DNA from: Tanypteryx hageni
Lineage: Eukaryota > Arthropoda > Insecta > Odonata > Petaluridae
DNA: 64,000 nucleotides
NCBI GenBank assembly: GCA_028673005.1
Contig: CM054116.1
Coordinates: forward strand, 81,604,572 to 81,668,571
Direction of reading: 5' to 3'
Both the position numbers and the translations under genes were made by a program. Of the stretch, positions 1-15,700 are shown piece after piece (the first letter of the stretch is position 1; each line of letters opens with the position of its first letter). Under the pieces are notes generated by a model. It had not been told where the DNA came from. It ran no database searches and worked only from the letters and a program-made list of their open reading frames with translations.

Positions 1-644
1 ATGGCATTATGGTTAAGTAACATCAAATGCCTGTTTTATCTTTGGCATAAAAAATTTCTTTATGAATCAACATGATTTATTATTTAAAAACTCATAGTCG
101 CATACTATATTGCGTCTATACACTTAAGAAGGGTCTATGGCAATTGGTTGCTAATGAAATTACACCAAAAGATAAATAATTTGAAAATATTCTTATTTTC
201 TATGATGATGATGAAGGTAATAGTGCAGAGTTGATTGAAATTTCAATGAAGTAAACAATGTTATATCATTTCATTTGCTGGAAATGTATCTTTTTGCTAA
301 TAATAAAATATTCAAAGTTCTCAAAAATTGTTTATTTGTTTTATAAATACCCTAATTTATCATAAGCAAGTTTTGTATTCGCGGTATTTTTATTCGTGTC
401 TACTTTGTTTTCACTTAAATCGTTTCTCACTTGTTCAAAATTTTTAGTGTCATCATCGAAGTGATAATGTTGTGGAAAACATAATCGAACGAAATATGAT
501 GTTATCGGATTTTAAATTTAGTTTGATGCTCTAAGAAAAAAATTGGCAGGTTGTCTTCCTGTCTACTTCAAATATTATATTATTTCAACTCGAGTTGTCT
601 GAAGCATTAAGGAATCCTTGGTCTATTAAGAAGTGGAAGACAGA
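1..644. other. Upstream region of UBXN4
   Basis: AT-rich sequence with no recognisable ORF, repeat or clear core promoter. It should contain the 5' UTR and promoter of UBXN4 unless there is a further noncoding exon upstream of the window. Confidence 0.4.
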
Positions 645-726
645 ATGCATTGGTTTGAAGGTGATATTGCGGCAGCAATATGTGCATCAAAAACGAAGAA
701 AGCATTGTTCGTTGTCTTCGTAGCTG
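645..726 (+). CDS. UBXN4: UBXN4 exon 1 (start codon)
   Basis: Encodes residues 1-27 plus the first base of Gly28. It begins MHWFEGDIAAAI and ends in the hydrophobic beta-strand FVVFVAG, typical of the thioredoxin-like N-terminus of UBXN4. The donor is G|GTTAGT at 727. The untranslated leader and promoter cannot be placed; 1-644 shows no other gene. Confidence 0.92.
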
Positions 727-3700
727 GTTAGTTGTAATTGGCTTAACTAACAATATGAACTCATAAAATGGGTGGACATTATTCAACTTTGTATTTTTAT
801 TATTTAAGGTACCGATGATGCTTCAAAAAATACAATGTTAGCGATTGAAAGCGCAGAAGTGTCATCGAAACTTGGAAGTGAAGATTTTGTTGCCATTAGA
901 CTTGAAAGTGGATCTGAATCTTACAGGCAGTTCGTCCAAATTTGTATCCTTAATGATCTGTATTTTATGCTGTCAAGTTATTCATAGAAATAATTACCAT
1001 AATCGTATTTACTGTACTTTGAATGATCATCTAAATGCTAGCACATACTAGTATGTATCATGTTGTAAGTCAAGGACTTGTGTAACAACATTAAAAGGCA
1101 ATTTAACACCTAAAAAACCAAGCCCTCCGATTTTATAAAGTATCATACGTCCATCAATGGCACATAAAGATTAAAATAAGCTCGTGCATTGATACCATAA
1201 CAACATATTACTGAAAGATAAATACAATTTCGCATTTTTTGTTTAGCTGTAGTTTTTCTTGGATAATATGGGGAAATGTTTATATCACGTATACTGTTTG
1301 TTAAATTAGCAAATAAAACAAACTTGCAAAATTAAATTTAACAATATTACTGGTGTTGACAGAATCTAGGTTTATTAGCGACGTCTATGTTGTATCTTTA
1401 TTAAAGGTCTTGATATTTGGTGTGTGCCAAATTTTATTTAGTTTTATTTGATGCCATTATTATCACTCAATTCTTTTCTAAACATTTTTTGCTGTTTCAG
1501 CTGTGGGGTAGTCTCCCGTGAAACTTAGTTAATAAAGCCAATGTAGATGTTATAATCAGAAAAGAGTACTGTAAAATGGTCTTCTCTTATGAAAATAGTA
1601 AGTTTTAATATGTTCAAAAGTAAGCAAATTTTTTTGTCTTTAGGAATAATGTTAATTTTATAGAAGACAGCAATATGCCAAAGTAAGAGAATCAAATTAT
1701 GTAACTAAAGACATTCAAGTATGATAGATGTTTTATCTGTAAAAATGTACTCATCATGATGATAGTTTTACTAAATTTAATCTTGTTATTAATTGGAATA
1801 TTTTTATTAATTTATGTAATGTAACAACATTCGTTCATGAATTTTGAAGGGGTTTTTTTAGCAGAATTACAAAGTGAAGTATTTTTGTTCCTTAGCTTAA
1901 TCTACAGATCAGTTAGTTCCCATCCCATCTCTTTTTTTCATTGGCAAAAATGGTGAGCCTGTTGAGATCTTGGCTGGTGAAAGGACCGCTTCAGAATTGT
2001 GTGTCCACATAGACAAAGTTCTAGAGAAATGCGGAAAGGCAAGTTAAGATTCTGGTATCTTATTTTCACTTTTAGTGAAAATGTTGGTTCTCTCTTATTT
2101 TATCTGAAGAGAATTTTTTAATGAACTAAGTTACTATTATAGAGAAGAGCTGACATCCTATTTCAAGTAAACATATGGAATAATACAATCACTAAAGAGA
2201 ATTTTGCTGAATTGGTATGCCAGTTTAGTATGTTAATATTTTTGTTTTGCACTTTTCTTTTTCAAAATAATATCAATATCAAGATGGTGAAAGCCATTTC
2301 AAGCTTAAGTTTACAATAATGCTATGAAAAAATTGAAATATATCTTACTTCTATTTTTGGATGAAAGACTTTCTTGTCAAACCTATCTAATTGTTATGGA
2401 TTTATTTTGGTTTTTGTAGTTATATCAGTTTATTAGGAATATAAAGGAATTGTTTGATTTCAGTCTTTTTTTGTGATGAAATGACCATAGTTTGTCTATT
2501 ATAGAATCCATTCAGATTTATCAAGCAGGACCTTGAAAACAGGAATTAAGAAATGTTCTAATAAAAATGTATGGTGGATTTAATGGCTCTAAAAAATTTT
2601 TAAAATATGCTGTATTTATTCGCATAATTGCCCCTTTTTTGCAAGATTTTTACACTAAAATAAGGGTGGGGCAAATATGAGATTTTACCCAATCATATGA
2701 AAGTGGCCATATCAGAAAAAATATTTTATTTCCTCTTCGTAATACAGGTGGGGCAGTCACACAATGGAGGCAATTATGCGTAAATATGGTATCTCCTTGT
2801 TAGCTGGGAAGTCAGTATTAAGAAAAATGAGAAAATAATTGTACTATAAGAATGGGCTATCCATGAAAGTTGCCTTTCCTCATATTTAGAACACAATAAC
2901 ATCCAAGAATATGGAAGTCGATAGTTATGTTTATTACCTCTGAAAAATTAAAAATTCAGGTTAGTGGACAATTTTACAAAACAAGCATGCGCTATGAAGC
3001 AGCTTCATATCTTGAAAATGTTAATTGATTCATTTAGGCTCATGATGTTAACTTTTAATACCAGAAAGGTAAAAAATATGCAAGTATAAAATCACTCCTT
3101 TAAAAGTTGATTTATTAAGTTGGAAGTCAACAACTTGTAATGAGTAAATAAAAAGATATGTATAACCTATATCAGCAATTTAGTTTCTTTTATTGACAGA
3201 AATTACTGCTTAATGATGTCGTTTCAGTCATAGAATAGGAAAAGAAAGAGAAAGCAACCAAGAATCAATCAGAATTCAATTCAACTGCTTTAATGATATA
3301 GAAAATCAAAACAAATTAATCTGAGTTTTTTAAAATATACTAATCAATGAGAAACAGAAGTTGCAATATTGCAACACCTGTAAAGTGATTCAGCTTGTCT
3401 TTCATGTAAAATACTAGTATATTGCCTGTCAAAAATGATCAGTTCAAATTAATGAAAAACAATTAAAAATTTTAACTGTATATAAATTATTTCAACTATC
3501 ACTATTTATATTGGTTTTATTTCTCGCAGCCGTAGGTTGTAAAGATAAACAAACTTTGAGGCAAGGGAGGGGAAGGCACCACTGGCCTAGAGGAACATTA
3601 AAACTGAAATTATTAGCATTAAAATTGTTAGCAAATGTGACGATAGATAAAGTCAGTTATGTTTCAAAATTATGAATTTTACTGTTTAATCTTTTGGTCA

Positions 3701-6700
3701 TTTTTAAGCATTCTTTAAAAAAAGAATGCCTTATGGTCAGGTCGTGTCTGTCTATCCATCCGCATGTTTCATCTTCATAACTACTGGGCACATAAGGGCT
3801 AAGAAAATGATATAAATGGTTCATTAGCCTAATCGGGAGTGCCACTTGACTTGTGACAAATAATTGAACTTTTATATCTCATAAAATATCACTTATAACA
3901 ACAAAATCTTCAACATAACATTGTGGAACTAATCAAATAGCATCTGATTTGTTCAGTACATTTTTATCGAAGGAGTAGCCAATTTCAAGAAAATTAAACA
4001 AGAAAGTCGAAATTCACTTTGAATTCATTTTCCCGTGTTTTTTAATTGTTGTCATTGAAAACAATCTTCATGGCAACTGAAGTAAACAATATCTGCTGTA
4101 AATGCCTAATTAGTTTAATGTTCTTTCATGTGCAAATGAAGGGAAATGGATTATCTATGAACGTAAATGCGTCTATTTTCTTTATGTATACACAGCGTTT
4201 GTAAGTGAAAAGAAATGGGTAATTAATGACGAAGGAATGAACACAAACATAAAGGTTATATTACTACTATTTGAGTGAGGTATGTTTTAAATAATTGTCG
4301 ATTGTTTTATTAATTACAACTGATTAGGAAATAAGTGGATGAATCAAAAAATTTATATTTCCTTGGCACCACTACTGGCATATCATTTTTCAGTTCTTAG
4401 ACATTTTACTAAGCCATTAATATTTATCTTTTTTTATATGATTGCATAAATCGTAAAGAATGTCCCTGCCTCGCATGTATAAATGCATGATGTGTGCATC
4501 TTCCCTTTCTTGTTATCACATAATCCATAAGTTTATTGAAACTAAAAATTTACATTTCCGAAAAATATCTCTAATTAGTTAATATTTTTATATAAAAGAT
4601 AGTTTGAAAAATTCATAATTAAATTTCACTAGTTGCACAGAAAAGATTTAAGAAGATTAAAATTTAACAAGCAGCCCGATTGGATAATTTAGTAGTACCA
4701 GAGTTTTGAAAGTAGACACATTCATGTTTTTTTTCTCAATCTGTAACTCTAATTGACAGGTGACAGCAGTGCCGTAACTAGGGAGGGGCATCTGCCCCGG
4801 GTGCAGCTAAAGAAGGGGCACAAAAATTGCTAATGGCAAGTTGTGCGAGGTTGCATGTCACAAGAACAGGGGGGATTTCACTACTAGTTCCAGACTTTAT
4901 GCAAAATAGAAACTATAAATTTCGATGATGCTATTGATGAGTTTACTGCATTAAAATCACGTAGAATAACTCTTGAATATTAAAATATTTATACTTTCTG
5001 TATTTAAGTTATGTATGTGTGTAATTATGTATGTAATTATATTTATAATTATGTACTTAAATTATATACATTTATAGTGAGAAATTATACCAATTATAGT
5101 TTATTTTTATTTATTAATTGTTCATCCAAAATCCATATAGCAAAAGATATAGGTACCTATTAGAGAATTTTTCATGAAGGAGGTGCATATTTGGTAGTTT
5201 GCCCCGGGTGCTAAAATACCTTGTTACGGCGCTGGGTGACAGCATTGTGATGCTGTGTGAGATATTTGTGCCTATGTAGCGGCTAATTTGTGACTCAGTG
5301 CAAAATTCATAAAACCAAAAAATGTTTCGTAAAATGAAAATTCAAATGTCACAAGTTTAATGGCGTTAAAGCCAAAAGTTGAAAAATAAATGTAAACCAA
5401 GGAATATCTGTGCATACATTTGAGATTTTCAATTGAAAGTTCTCATAATTACCGTATTAAGATGCACTGGGGTATAAGATGCACACCGGTTTTTTAGAAG
5501 ATTTTTCAGGAAAAAAATATTTTGGTTCATCAAGGCCTTTACAAAGAGCCACATCGTGTATCATTTCCAGTCGTGATGAAGTCCATATCTGGCAACATTT
5601 GCAGAAAATATTTCGTAGTGATAACAGTTAAATATAACATTTTAGATAAATTTAATTAGTAAAATAAATAGGGATGATCTAAAATATAAATAATTGCTTC
5701 GAGACTTGTATAGCTAAATGTGCCCTGCATAAACTCGGCAGTCATATTAATTAAAGCTGTTGTTGTTGGTTTGTATTTCTGGCTAATCAACCTCTCTGAT
5801 TATTATAGCCATAATTTCTTTCACAATGAACACACAAGGAAGAAGGGAAACCCAGTGTCGGCATTAGCCTACTCTTTACAAAGAGCTCCAAGGGAGCCAA
5901 CTGCTTAACATCCCTTCCGAAGGGCGGAATGCTGATTTGCGCAGTCTTCTCATATCACACAAGTAGAGGACGGGTTGATCACAGGTTCAAAAATCTGACC
6001 TCCACCAGATTTGAACCTGGGACTGCTTCATAGAAGACCAATCCTCTAACCACTCTGCCACCATCACCATTTAATTAAAGTTCTTCGAGTGTGCCGCACA
6101 CATCGCACATATAGATATCATTTATTGATAGTCCTTACTTAAACTTAAGTTCAAGATGAATATAATGGCACATAATTATTTTGATCGATACAGCAATAAC
6201 AAACTTCCTCTGTTCTACTATTCATCACTTCCTCCTCTAGTTGTGGCCATTTAAGGTCAACCTTACGAAGACTGTTTCTCTTATCCCATCAGCTGAAGTT
6301 TTTCCTTGTTTTCTCCATTCACGGATCATTCTTTTCTGATGGAGGTGGACTGAAATGATGCGCTGCTGCTCGATTTCCATACATTTTTGCATATTGAATT
6401 GCCTGAAGCTTATTACTAATAGCATAGGCATATCTTTTCACTTTTGTAGCCATTGTGATCTCAATACATGTAGTGTTATTTATCCTAGATACATGTAAAA
6501 TATTTATGGCATCTACATGAATTATGTTGCTCCGTGACATTAATCGCGCTATTCAATGAGCTCATTAGGAACTAAAAAATTGCAAATTCACCTTAATTGT
6601 AATCACTATTTAGCAAAGTTTTTGGACAATTTATTATGACTGCCTGCCTCATTTTCATTCATCATGCCATCTAAGAAGAGTACCAGTTCTAAAGGAAGTG

Positions 6701-9700
6701 AAATAAACGGCACAATATACATTGCACAAACTTTATATACATTTGCTCATCTGTGTATGCTTATAAAAGAAAATCACTTATAAATCAAAGTTAACTGTAG
6801 TTTAGCGTATATTTTAATGCCACTGGTCGATATTTAGTAATTTTTGGGATATGTGGCTTAGTACTATTTGTGACATTAGGCTGTACGATTGGATGGATTT
6901 TAATCGAAATCCTCATAGCCATTTTTGAGTAAATCAAATTTTGTTTCAAAATATTCTAGAATGAAGTACCCTTAATTGTTGCACAATATCATCCATCTCT
7001 TCCAAGTGTCTATTATGAATGATATTATCCACAAATATGATATATCATTCGATTTAGCTTAACCATTTAGGCTGTAATAATATTTTGAGTAGGCGTGATG
7101 TCATAGGGCTTAGTTAAGGTAGCTTAGCATACATTGTAATGCCACTGGATGCCATATAGTGATTTTAAGAGATATATGGCTTACGTAGTACTATTTGTGA
7201 CGTCAGACTCGACACTTGGATTGATTTTAATCAAATACTCTGTAGTCATTTTGAAGTAAATAAAATTTTTCTAATAATTGCCAAGAATAAACTACCCTTT
7301 AGTTTTGTGCAATATCATTTGTATGAAAAATCTGATGTAGCCAGGGCATGAATTTATCCATACCTGTAATATTTCTAAAAATTCCAAATAGGTTACATGA
7401 TTAATGGAATAAAGTGATCCAAAGATCCTATGCAGACAGGCATAAGCTGTAAAGTTGGGAATAATTTTACATGATAATAAATATTTTAAGAAACTGCGAG
7501 AAAATTTTAAACTTTACAAAGAACAGAAATAAACTCAAACCATTGCCTTCTGATATTGGATATGGCCACAAAGCTCCAACAATTAAGAAAATAAAAAGGA
7601 GAGTTACTAAGACAACTAAGCGTCAATAGTCGTCGGTAGGTGGCATGGTGGTGGCAGCTAAAACTATAAGATCACTTAAACAATGCATTATATGGGAAAA
7701 TGTTTCAAAGAAAGGTAGAAAATTAAATTTCCTACAACTTTTATTCTGATACATTTTTACATTTATCAAATATTAAAGCAAATATTTCAAAATAACTGAT
7801 GTGACAAGAGTAAACACCCACTTTCGGTTGACCGATTTTTACCAAAAACTAATCAGTTCTTGTGACTTTCATAAAAATGTTAAATATACAATTTCATGAC
7901 CTGATTAATAGTTTTTGAGTTAGAGCACTCACAAAAAGCTATCACATACACACAGACGTCATCGAGAAAATGGTCAAAACATGTATGACTCACGTATTTC
8001 TATTGGAATCTCAAAATTGATTTTTTTCTTGAAAACAATACTTTATACTATGTATGGAGAAAGTAAAAAATGGTCTGCAAAAGATGATAGGTTGCACAAA
8101 TATGAGATATCATTCGATTTTATGTACGTGTTTGGGCCCTGGAACAGACTGACAGACGGCATGGCGAAAACCACTTTTATGGGCTCAGGGACACCTAAAA
8201 CATGTATTTCCATCAAAATCTCAAAGTCAAATTGTTTCTTGATTACAATACTTTCTCAATATACTACGTATATGAGAAAGTAAAAAAGAAAATGAGAAAC
8301 AAGAAGTGGGATGCTATGAATTTAGCTAAGAAAATAGATACTGGATAATCTCTGTGCTGTTGCCTGAGTCAACATACTTGGTAAAAAGTATGGTGTAAAT
8401 GAATGTATGATTCACAACATTAGGAAATGCTAGGCTAGTATTAGAGTACTTGTTATGGCCACTGGTAATGAAAGTCTGTCTATCTAGAAGTTAAACAGCT
8501 AATTAAAACAAAGTCTCTCCCGAACACCTGGGCAGAAATCCAGACTCAGAACAATTCTGCACTCTGTGGCACAGTTTGACCAATGCACATTTGCGACAGC
8601 CTAGTTGATACATATTTGGAATGAGTTTAGTGACTCAACGCATACATCATATGTGGTCTGAATTGAAAATTTTCAAGAGGCAAACCTCAAGTGTGCTCAA
8701 GCAGTAGCACACAAAATCTCTTCATGGAAGGAAATACAAGCTGACTAAAATGATTCGATGCAAAAATATTTAGTTGCCACTTTGGAAGCATTCATACAGG
8801 AAAGGTCAAGTCAGAAAGTATCCAAGGGCAGTTTCTCAAATGATATTGATAAAGTTTAATAATTATTTTCAAAACTTCGTCTCACTAATTAAGAAACACT
8901 GACATAAATCGTCATCTTCAGAAACCAATTTTTAGGTAAATAGCATTTTTCCCAAGTACTGTACAGCTTTGTCATGCCCTTGAATGTAACCCTGTGTTTT
9001 CCATATGCTCTTTAGTTCATATAATACTCTTTCTAAGGAATACAACTATGATGCTAGAAAAGGGTTGATTGTAATCAAATTTTGTAGAAATTCAGTGACT
9101 TCATTACTTTAGTTACGTCAGGAAAACCTCTTTTGCAGTTACTTTAATAACTTATCTATTGTAATATTTTTCTTGAAAATTAATAAAAATTGCCATTTTG
9201 CAGTTGAATATATTACTATGAAAATGGATTACTCAGTATATTTCTTAGTAATAAATTTCATATTCATTCAAAATTGCTGAATTTATACCACAAAAATGAT
9301 AATTACATTGCTTCTGAAATTTTTATTTAAGCAAAATTGGCTGCAAAGTATAAAAAAATAGCTATTATACAATGACATTAATTATTTTTATATGGAAAAT
9401 ATACAGATGGCTTACAATCAGAGGCGGACTTAAAGGGTGCGAGGCCCTTAGGTGATTGGAGTTTGCGAGTCCCCTAGGCGATTGGAATTTGCAAGGCCCA
9501 CGACTTATGATTTCTGAATACGAGTTTATATTTTAATGAAAAAAACATGCAAACAAATTTTGAATTATTTATTTATATATATACTTACAGCTTCTGATGT
9601 TGATCGTGGGCTAGTCTTCAAATGGATTAGAGGCAGTTGCTAGTAACAACATTGGGCCATGGTTCATAATTCTACAACTAGCACTTTTACATCGAAATCA

Positions 9701-12700
9701 TCTAGAAAATCTTCACTTGCTTTACAACAGTGGTTTTCTACTCTTATGTGTTGGGATATGCTTTTCACCATTGCTTAATACACGATTGTAGTAAAATGAA
9801 CTAAAATGTCGGTTTTTATCATCTAACGGAAAGTCATTATTTTCTCTTAAGATACGAATTGGACTTTTCCGAACAATATTGCTCAATTGCTTGTGGGTCA
9901 AAGGGAAAATCTACTCACCAAGATTGCTAAAATTGACGGATACACTAGGCTATTCACCAACAGTAACCAATTCTGCTGACGTAGATGTTGATGGAGCACT
10001 ACTATCATAATTGGCACACCATTTTGGGCTATTATGAATAATTACACCTGTTCAGCTCCAGTTTGCACAGTTATGCTGGGGTCTTCAAGATTTCCACTTC
10101 TGCTTTCACAGTTAACATAAATAAGATTTTAATTTTTCTCACTAACAATCAGTTTTTTCACTGCACTCCTTGAAAATTTTCTTCAAAGATCCTTTATACT
10201 TTTGTTGTGATTTTTCCAAAAGAGCACACTTTTCCTTTTGAATGCTCTTGATTCAAACTTTCTAGCTTTATCCCAATCTCTCTCGTACATTTTAATGCTT
10301 AAATGGGGTTAATTATTCTTGTTAATGTAATAATGCTAAACTAAATATTTGTCAGATTAAAATAATGATGTTAATTATGATAATGATTGACGAATACAAT
10401 AAAATGCCCTGCAATAACGCCACTTAGCTATTGGCAATTCACGGGAACTATGACCCAACTATGAGGACCAGCAAAGTCAGACTATCATTCCTCAAACTTG
10501 CTAGTTCGCTTTTACAATGATCATCATCATCATCTAAAATGCATGACTAGTTCTTTGTGCTGGGACTTTTCAAACTCTGTAAACATTTTTTTCACTTCTA
10601 ATATTAAGCTGCTGACTTATTAACTCAACGCCATCTGATGTAGATTGTACGATACATCTGGTGAGAACTTCACATCCCGCCGTCCAACATACAATTTACA
10701 TCCAGAAAAGAGCAGTGGAATTAAATTTGTTTTGATTTTGAATTTCCAAGTGAGAGGTGGAGCTAGTTGAGGTCTATTTCTTTTCATCGTTCGACTCGAT
10801 CTCAAACACATCTGCAAAACCTTTACTCTCTTCCCGATGGCATTCCGTGTGTGACTTCACATGCTCAGTGTTTCTTTCTTCCTCTCTCCAGATCTGTTTC
10901 TTTTAATCACTTGCCTCGATTCTCCAAATATACATTCGCAAAAGCTTTCTAGACTGTTTCCACTGCGATTGCTCATGCATCACCATCAATGCATTTCTTT
11001 CCTAGTTTGCCTTTAGGAGCCAGGTGTGAGACCCCTATGAGGGGTGAGGCCCTAGGTGGTCACCTAGCCCTGTATCTGCCCCTGCTTACAATACAAAGAT
11101 AGCTCTTTTTTTTAATTTAACTTTCTATAGCAAGATGTATGCTATTTATTTTTCAAAATTAAATAAAATGTTATTAAATCCTGAACTACCTCAGAATATC
11201 ATCCTAAGCTGAGTCATTGCTTGATTTTATGTTTTCTTTCATGTCCTTTTAGAAAGCACCAAACGATGTACCTGTGGATAATTCATCAGCTCAAGAAGTA
11301 ACTCGGGCAATTGCTGAGCCCATTGCCAAGGAAGAGATTGCTGAAAAGGTCAATACTGAATCTCCTATGATGGTATCAGAAGATTCAGGAAAACCAATAA
11401 CAGATGAAAGGGTAGAAACCTCAAAGATAGAAGTAAATGATTCTACTCCAATGCAAGATGTTAAAGAAGAGTCAAAGGAGGAACAAGTTCCTGACAAAGG
11501 TATTTTGCCTTCCTGCTCTTTCATTCTTGCATATTATCTTCGCTATTAATCTACTTAAATTTAACCCGACTTTTAATGGGTATATTTTATAGAATAATGA
11601 TAGAAAAGAGCTGCTTTAATTGTAAATTTCATTGCTTTGCTGCAACTGAATATTGTTTTGGAGTTATAATCTAGCTTTGTTTTCCAGAACTTCTTTTTCA
11701 CCAGATGTGATTATTTCATTTTATAATTATTTTTAAGTATGATCTTGTCAGTTTTTTGCCTTGCTGAACTATTTGATCTAACTCTCTTTTATTTTCAATT
11801 TGAAAACTTGAAGAACTCAAGTTATACAAGTTGATCATGCATGATTGTAACAAACTACCGTATTTGCCCAAATAGAATCCGACTGCGGTTCAAACAGTTG
11901 AGCATCCAAAGCCGTCATCGCATTTTGCGCAATCATCTGCATAGTCAATGTATGCAATTTTAATAGATTCCATGAATGAGGTTTTAACATGCATACAAAC
12001 ATTACAATGGTTATAGCAATAACTACAATAGCCAAGTAAAACTAATAGGAACTTCTTTTAATGGCTAATGAAAAATAATACAAATTGCTAACTATTCATA
12101 ATGAAACAGTATGCATAGCACTGATAAACGAAAGAAAATATTCAATAGCATTTAGAAACAAAAGACCAGGTAACAATGGTAACAAAACACAGGTACTGCT
12201 AAATTCAATACTCTAGCTTTATTATTCATTCATTAACCCTGCAGTACTTGCGTGGTTTTTTGGAACTCAACTACTTGCACGTGGTGAATTTTACATCCCA
12301 CTGCTGCACATGCTTACTGTAACTTTCTCTTTCTTAATATTTACTAAAGGTGAATCCTATCAATAAAAAATTCATAAATATGATGTTCGCAGTATTTTAT
12401 TGCATTTATTACAATGATTTCCATTACATTCTCCACATTACATTTGTCCGGAAAATTGTACATAGATGTAAGTAAATTTACTTCAGGAACATCATACTTT
12501 TTCTAAGCTTGAATATTGTTCGTTTTTTCCACCTCTTGAGCTATGACTATTTTAAAATTCATGTCATAACTTCATCGGATTCCTCTGTTAACCTGGGATA
12601 TGGAAGGTTTTTTCTCAACATGATCAGCATCCTTTTTGTCACCCATTGTTAAAAATAACAGATGGGTAAAAACTCACTAAGGTAGGCATAAAGAATACAC

Positions 12701-15700
12701 CGACACACTGATAGCTTCAATTCAATGACTAATGAGAAGTTAAGCTGCCGACTGAAGTGGATCTATTCTCGCCTCAGATGCTTTTCAAGTACATTGTAAC
12801 ATATATGCCTCATGTCTACAATGTGACAAGTATCTTGTATCACCTAACAGACGTGCGGAATGTAGGTGATTTTTCAAAACATGATTTTACGATCTTTTAT
12901 AATCACTATAATCCCTATAGCACTCAAATATAACTTATAACATTTCATTTTTTGGAAAAAAACATCGTGTTATATTCAGAACAATACAGTCATTTAAATT
13001 ACAACAAATTACAAATTAACTTAAATTTAATTACAAACTGGGAGCCAAGGAGCAGAATTTGAGTAGAAAGGGTTAAAACATGATAGTGTCAAACTTTAAC
13101 ATCTTTTCAATAGCATTCATACTTGGTTCAAAGAGTAAATAGTATAAATAGTAGTTCCGTATTTAGGTGCGCTTTTTATGCTCTGCTAATATGATTTACG
13201 TATGAGGTTTTGAAATTTTCATCCAAAAGAATTCATATGTATTTTCATCTGTAAGTACGCTATTCCTGAGTAGCATCTGTTAAAGCGAGTGCTGTTTTGA
13301 AAAGAAAGTTCATATCTCTGCCTCAAGGGGCTCTGTTCCTACTCTATTGCCTTTTTCGAAATCTTCTCCAAAAAGAATTTGGATTTTTTTGCAAAGCTAA
13401 GTTGAAAAACGTTAAAAACTGTTGGGAATCGCATGCTCAATTGCTTTAAAAAAATTGGGAATTCTAACATAAAATGATGCAAATAGCGGGAAAACTTAAC
13501 ATGAAATAATGTAAATACAGAGTTTTACTTACATTGGAAGCATAGGAAAATTGATGTGACCCATATAAAATGTTGTAAATAGCAGGAAAACATACATTCC
13601 GATAGCATAAATACGGGGTTTTACTGTATAACTGAAAATTTAAAAAATATCACAATTATTTTTACATAAAATATACAGCCTCATTATGATTGTTTTCATT
13701 GTTTTTCATAGCACCATTCATACATTTTTATCATGTGCTTTGCACACATCCACCTATCGCAAACTTCAAAAGTTGTCGTTTTTGTCCTTGTTTCTCGGAC
13801 ATACCCCACACCTTTCGGATTTCCCCTTTCTTAATTTTTTCTCACCTGATGATGACGTGGATGGTTCTCCATACATCTCGGCCTTCCTTTTTAATTGCTT
13901 CGGTATCATTTTCTGTGATAATCGATTTTGTATAAATGAGGTCGTGAATTGAAGAGCAATATCTCACAAGAAACTTAATCTTGTTAATTTTCTTTCAGGA
14001 TTCATTTCATTGTAAGTGGTCAATGAATTAATTCCTGAAGTATTTATTAAGTGAAAAAATACTACAAGGGGCCACCTTCGTGTATTTCTTGCAATTTTTT
14101 ATGTACCACACATTTGATCGAGTGCCGACGCCGCTTTTTGCGTGGCTATAAAAAGTGACGATTTACGGTTTTCTCTCATCACCAGTTGCCTCATCAATAC
14201 TAATCTGATGATCCACTGTGGACAAAAGAATTACATTTTTTCCTTTCTTAGGAAGATATGGCACGAGAGTCATCTTGTCATGAAATGCAAACATGCTGCT
14301 TTTCAGCTCCCTGTCTTTTATTCTTACCATCTGTGGTGGCAACTCTCTTATTTTTTCTCAGTGTTCCCACTAAGCAAATTTTCTGACAAAGCAAATCTTC
14401 TGCAAGGGGCACACTAAGAAACCAATTGTCGGTGGTCACGTTTCTTCCTGTTCCCGTGATCAGACCGACCATTCATTTTACATCCTCTCTCGCGCTATTG
14501 CCCAATTTGTATGGCCCTTGTGGTTTCAAGCCGACATATACCTCCAAGTTGAGGGTGTAGAAAATCCTTGAATCTACAAGGGCAAAGACCTTTATGCCGT
14601 ATTTTGCAGGTTTGGATGGCAAATACTGCTTGAAGGAACATCAGCCTCGAAATGAAATAAGCTGCTCATTTACCATAATATATTCACCCACACAGTAAAA
14701 ATTTTGTAAGTTATTTACAAATAGCCGAAATATCTCACTTATTGCCACAAACTTATTGGTCACCTTTCTTTCATCTCTGCTATTTATATCATCGAACGGA
14801 AGACATTGCATTAGCAATCTAAAGCATTGATAGTTCATCGAAGTATAAAAAATATCAATGCCTAGGCCATGCTGATCCCAGAGATCTTTTATGTTTTGTC
14901 TTCCTGATCTACTAACTCCTGCAAAAATAAGAAGCCCCAAAAGACAGTCTTATTTCTAATGCATCAGTAGGCCTCATATCTCTTTCACGTGATTAATTTT
15001 GAGCTACTTTACTGATTTGAATGTTCGTACATTTTACAATAATTTTTACAATTTCTTCTCTCAACATTACGCGAAAACATTCTAATGGAGTTCTCACATT
15101 TTCTTTCGTTCCTGTGAAGCCAGGAAGTTGAGAGATGATGTTATGATGAGAAACTCTTACATTTTGTCTTGGTTCCTCTTTTCTCCACCTTGTTATGCCA
15201 TCCTTTCCAATTAAATCATTCTCCTCTTCATTCTGTGCATCGTCACCTTCAGAGTCAGAAATCTCTTGTTCAGTATCAGTATCATGCGCCGATTCATTTG
15301 TGCTACTTCCAGAAGACCCATCATCAAAATCAAAAATATCCTCATCAGAAGTTTCGTTCAGTAGACGAACAATTTCTTCCGTATTTCTGTTTGACATCTA
15401 AAAGGGTAAGCATTAATTTTACATAAATATTTTCATGAGAAAACCAAAGTAAACATGTTCAATATCAATGACTGCATGAAACAAATTTAACTTGAAGAAA
15501 TATTCGTACTAACCCTCAACAAAATAAACATTAAAAGCTGATTGAAGTTGCTGATTTGTATTCAGTATAAATAAAAACACAAAGATAAAGGACGAAAACT
15601 ACAGAAGTAGTGCGAAAATTATGCTCGCAGGAAAGAAACCACAAACAGACTCCTCAAAGAATCGCTCACCGCCGCAAAAAAAATGTCTTCACCCAAACAC

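Noticed and set aside
845..1051. 68-codon ORF as a separate gene
   Set aside because: It is a frame running across UBXN4 exon 2 in another phase and then into the intron.
5990..6068. Functional tRNA gene
   Set aside because: A and B boxes are present but no complete cloverleaf, and a long SINE tail follows.
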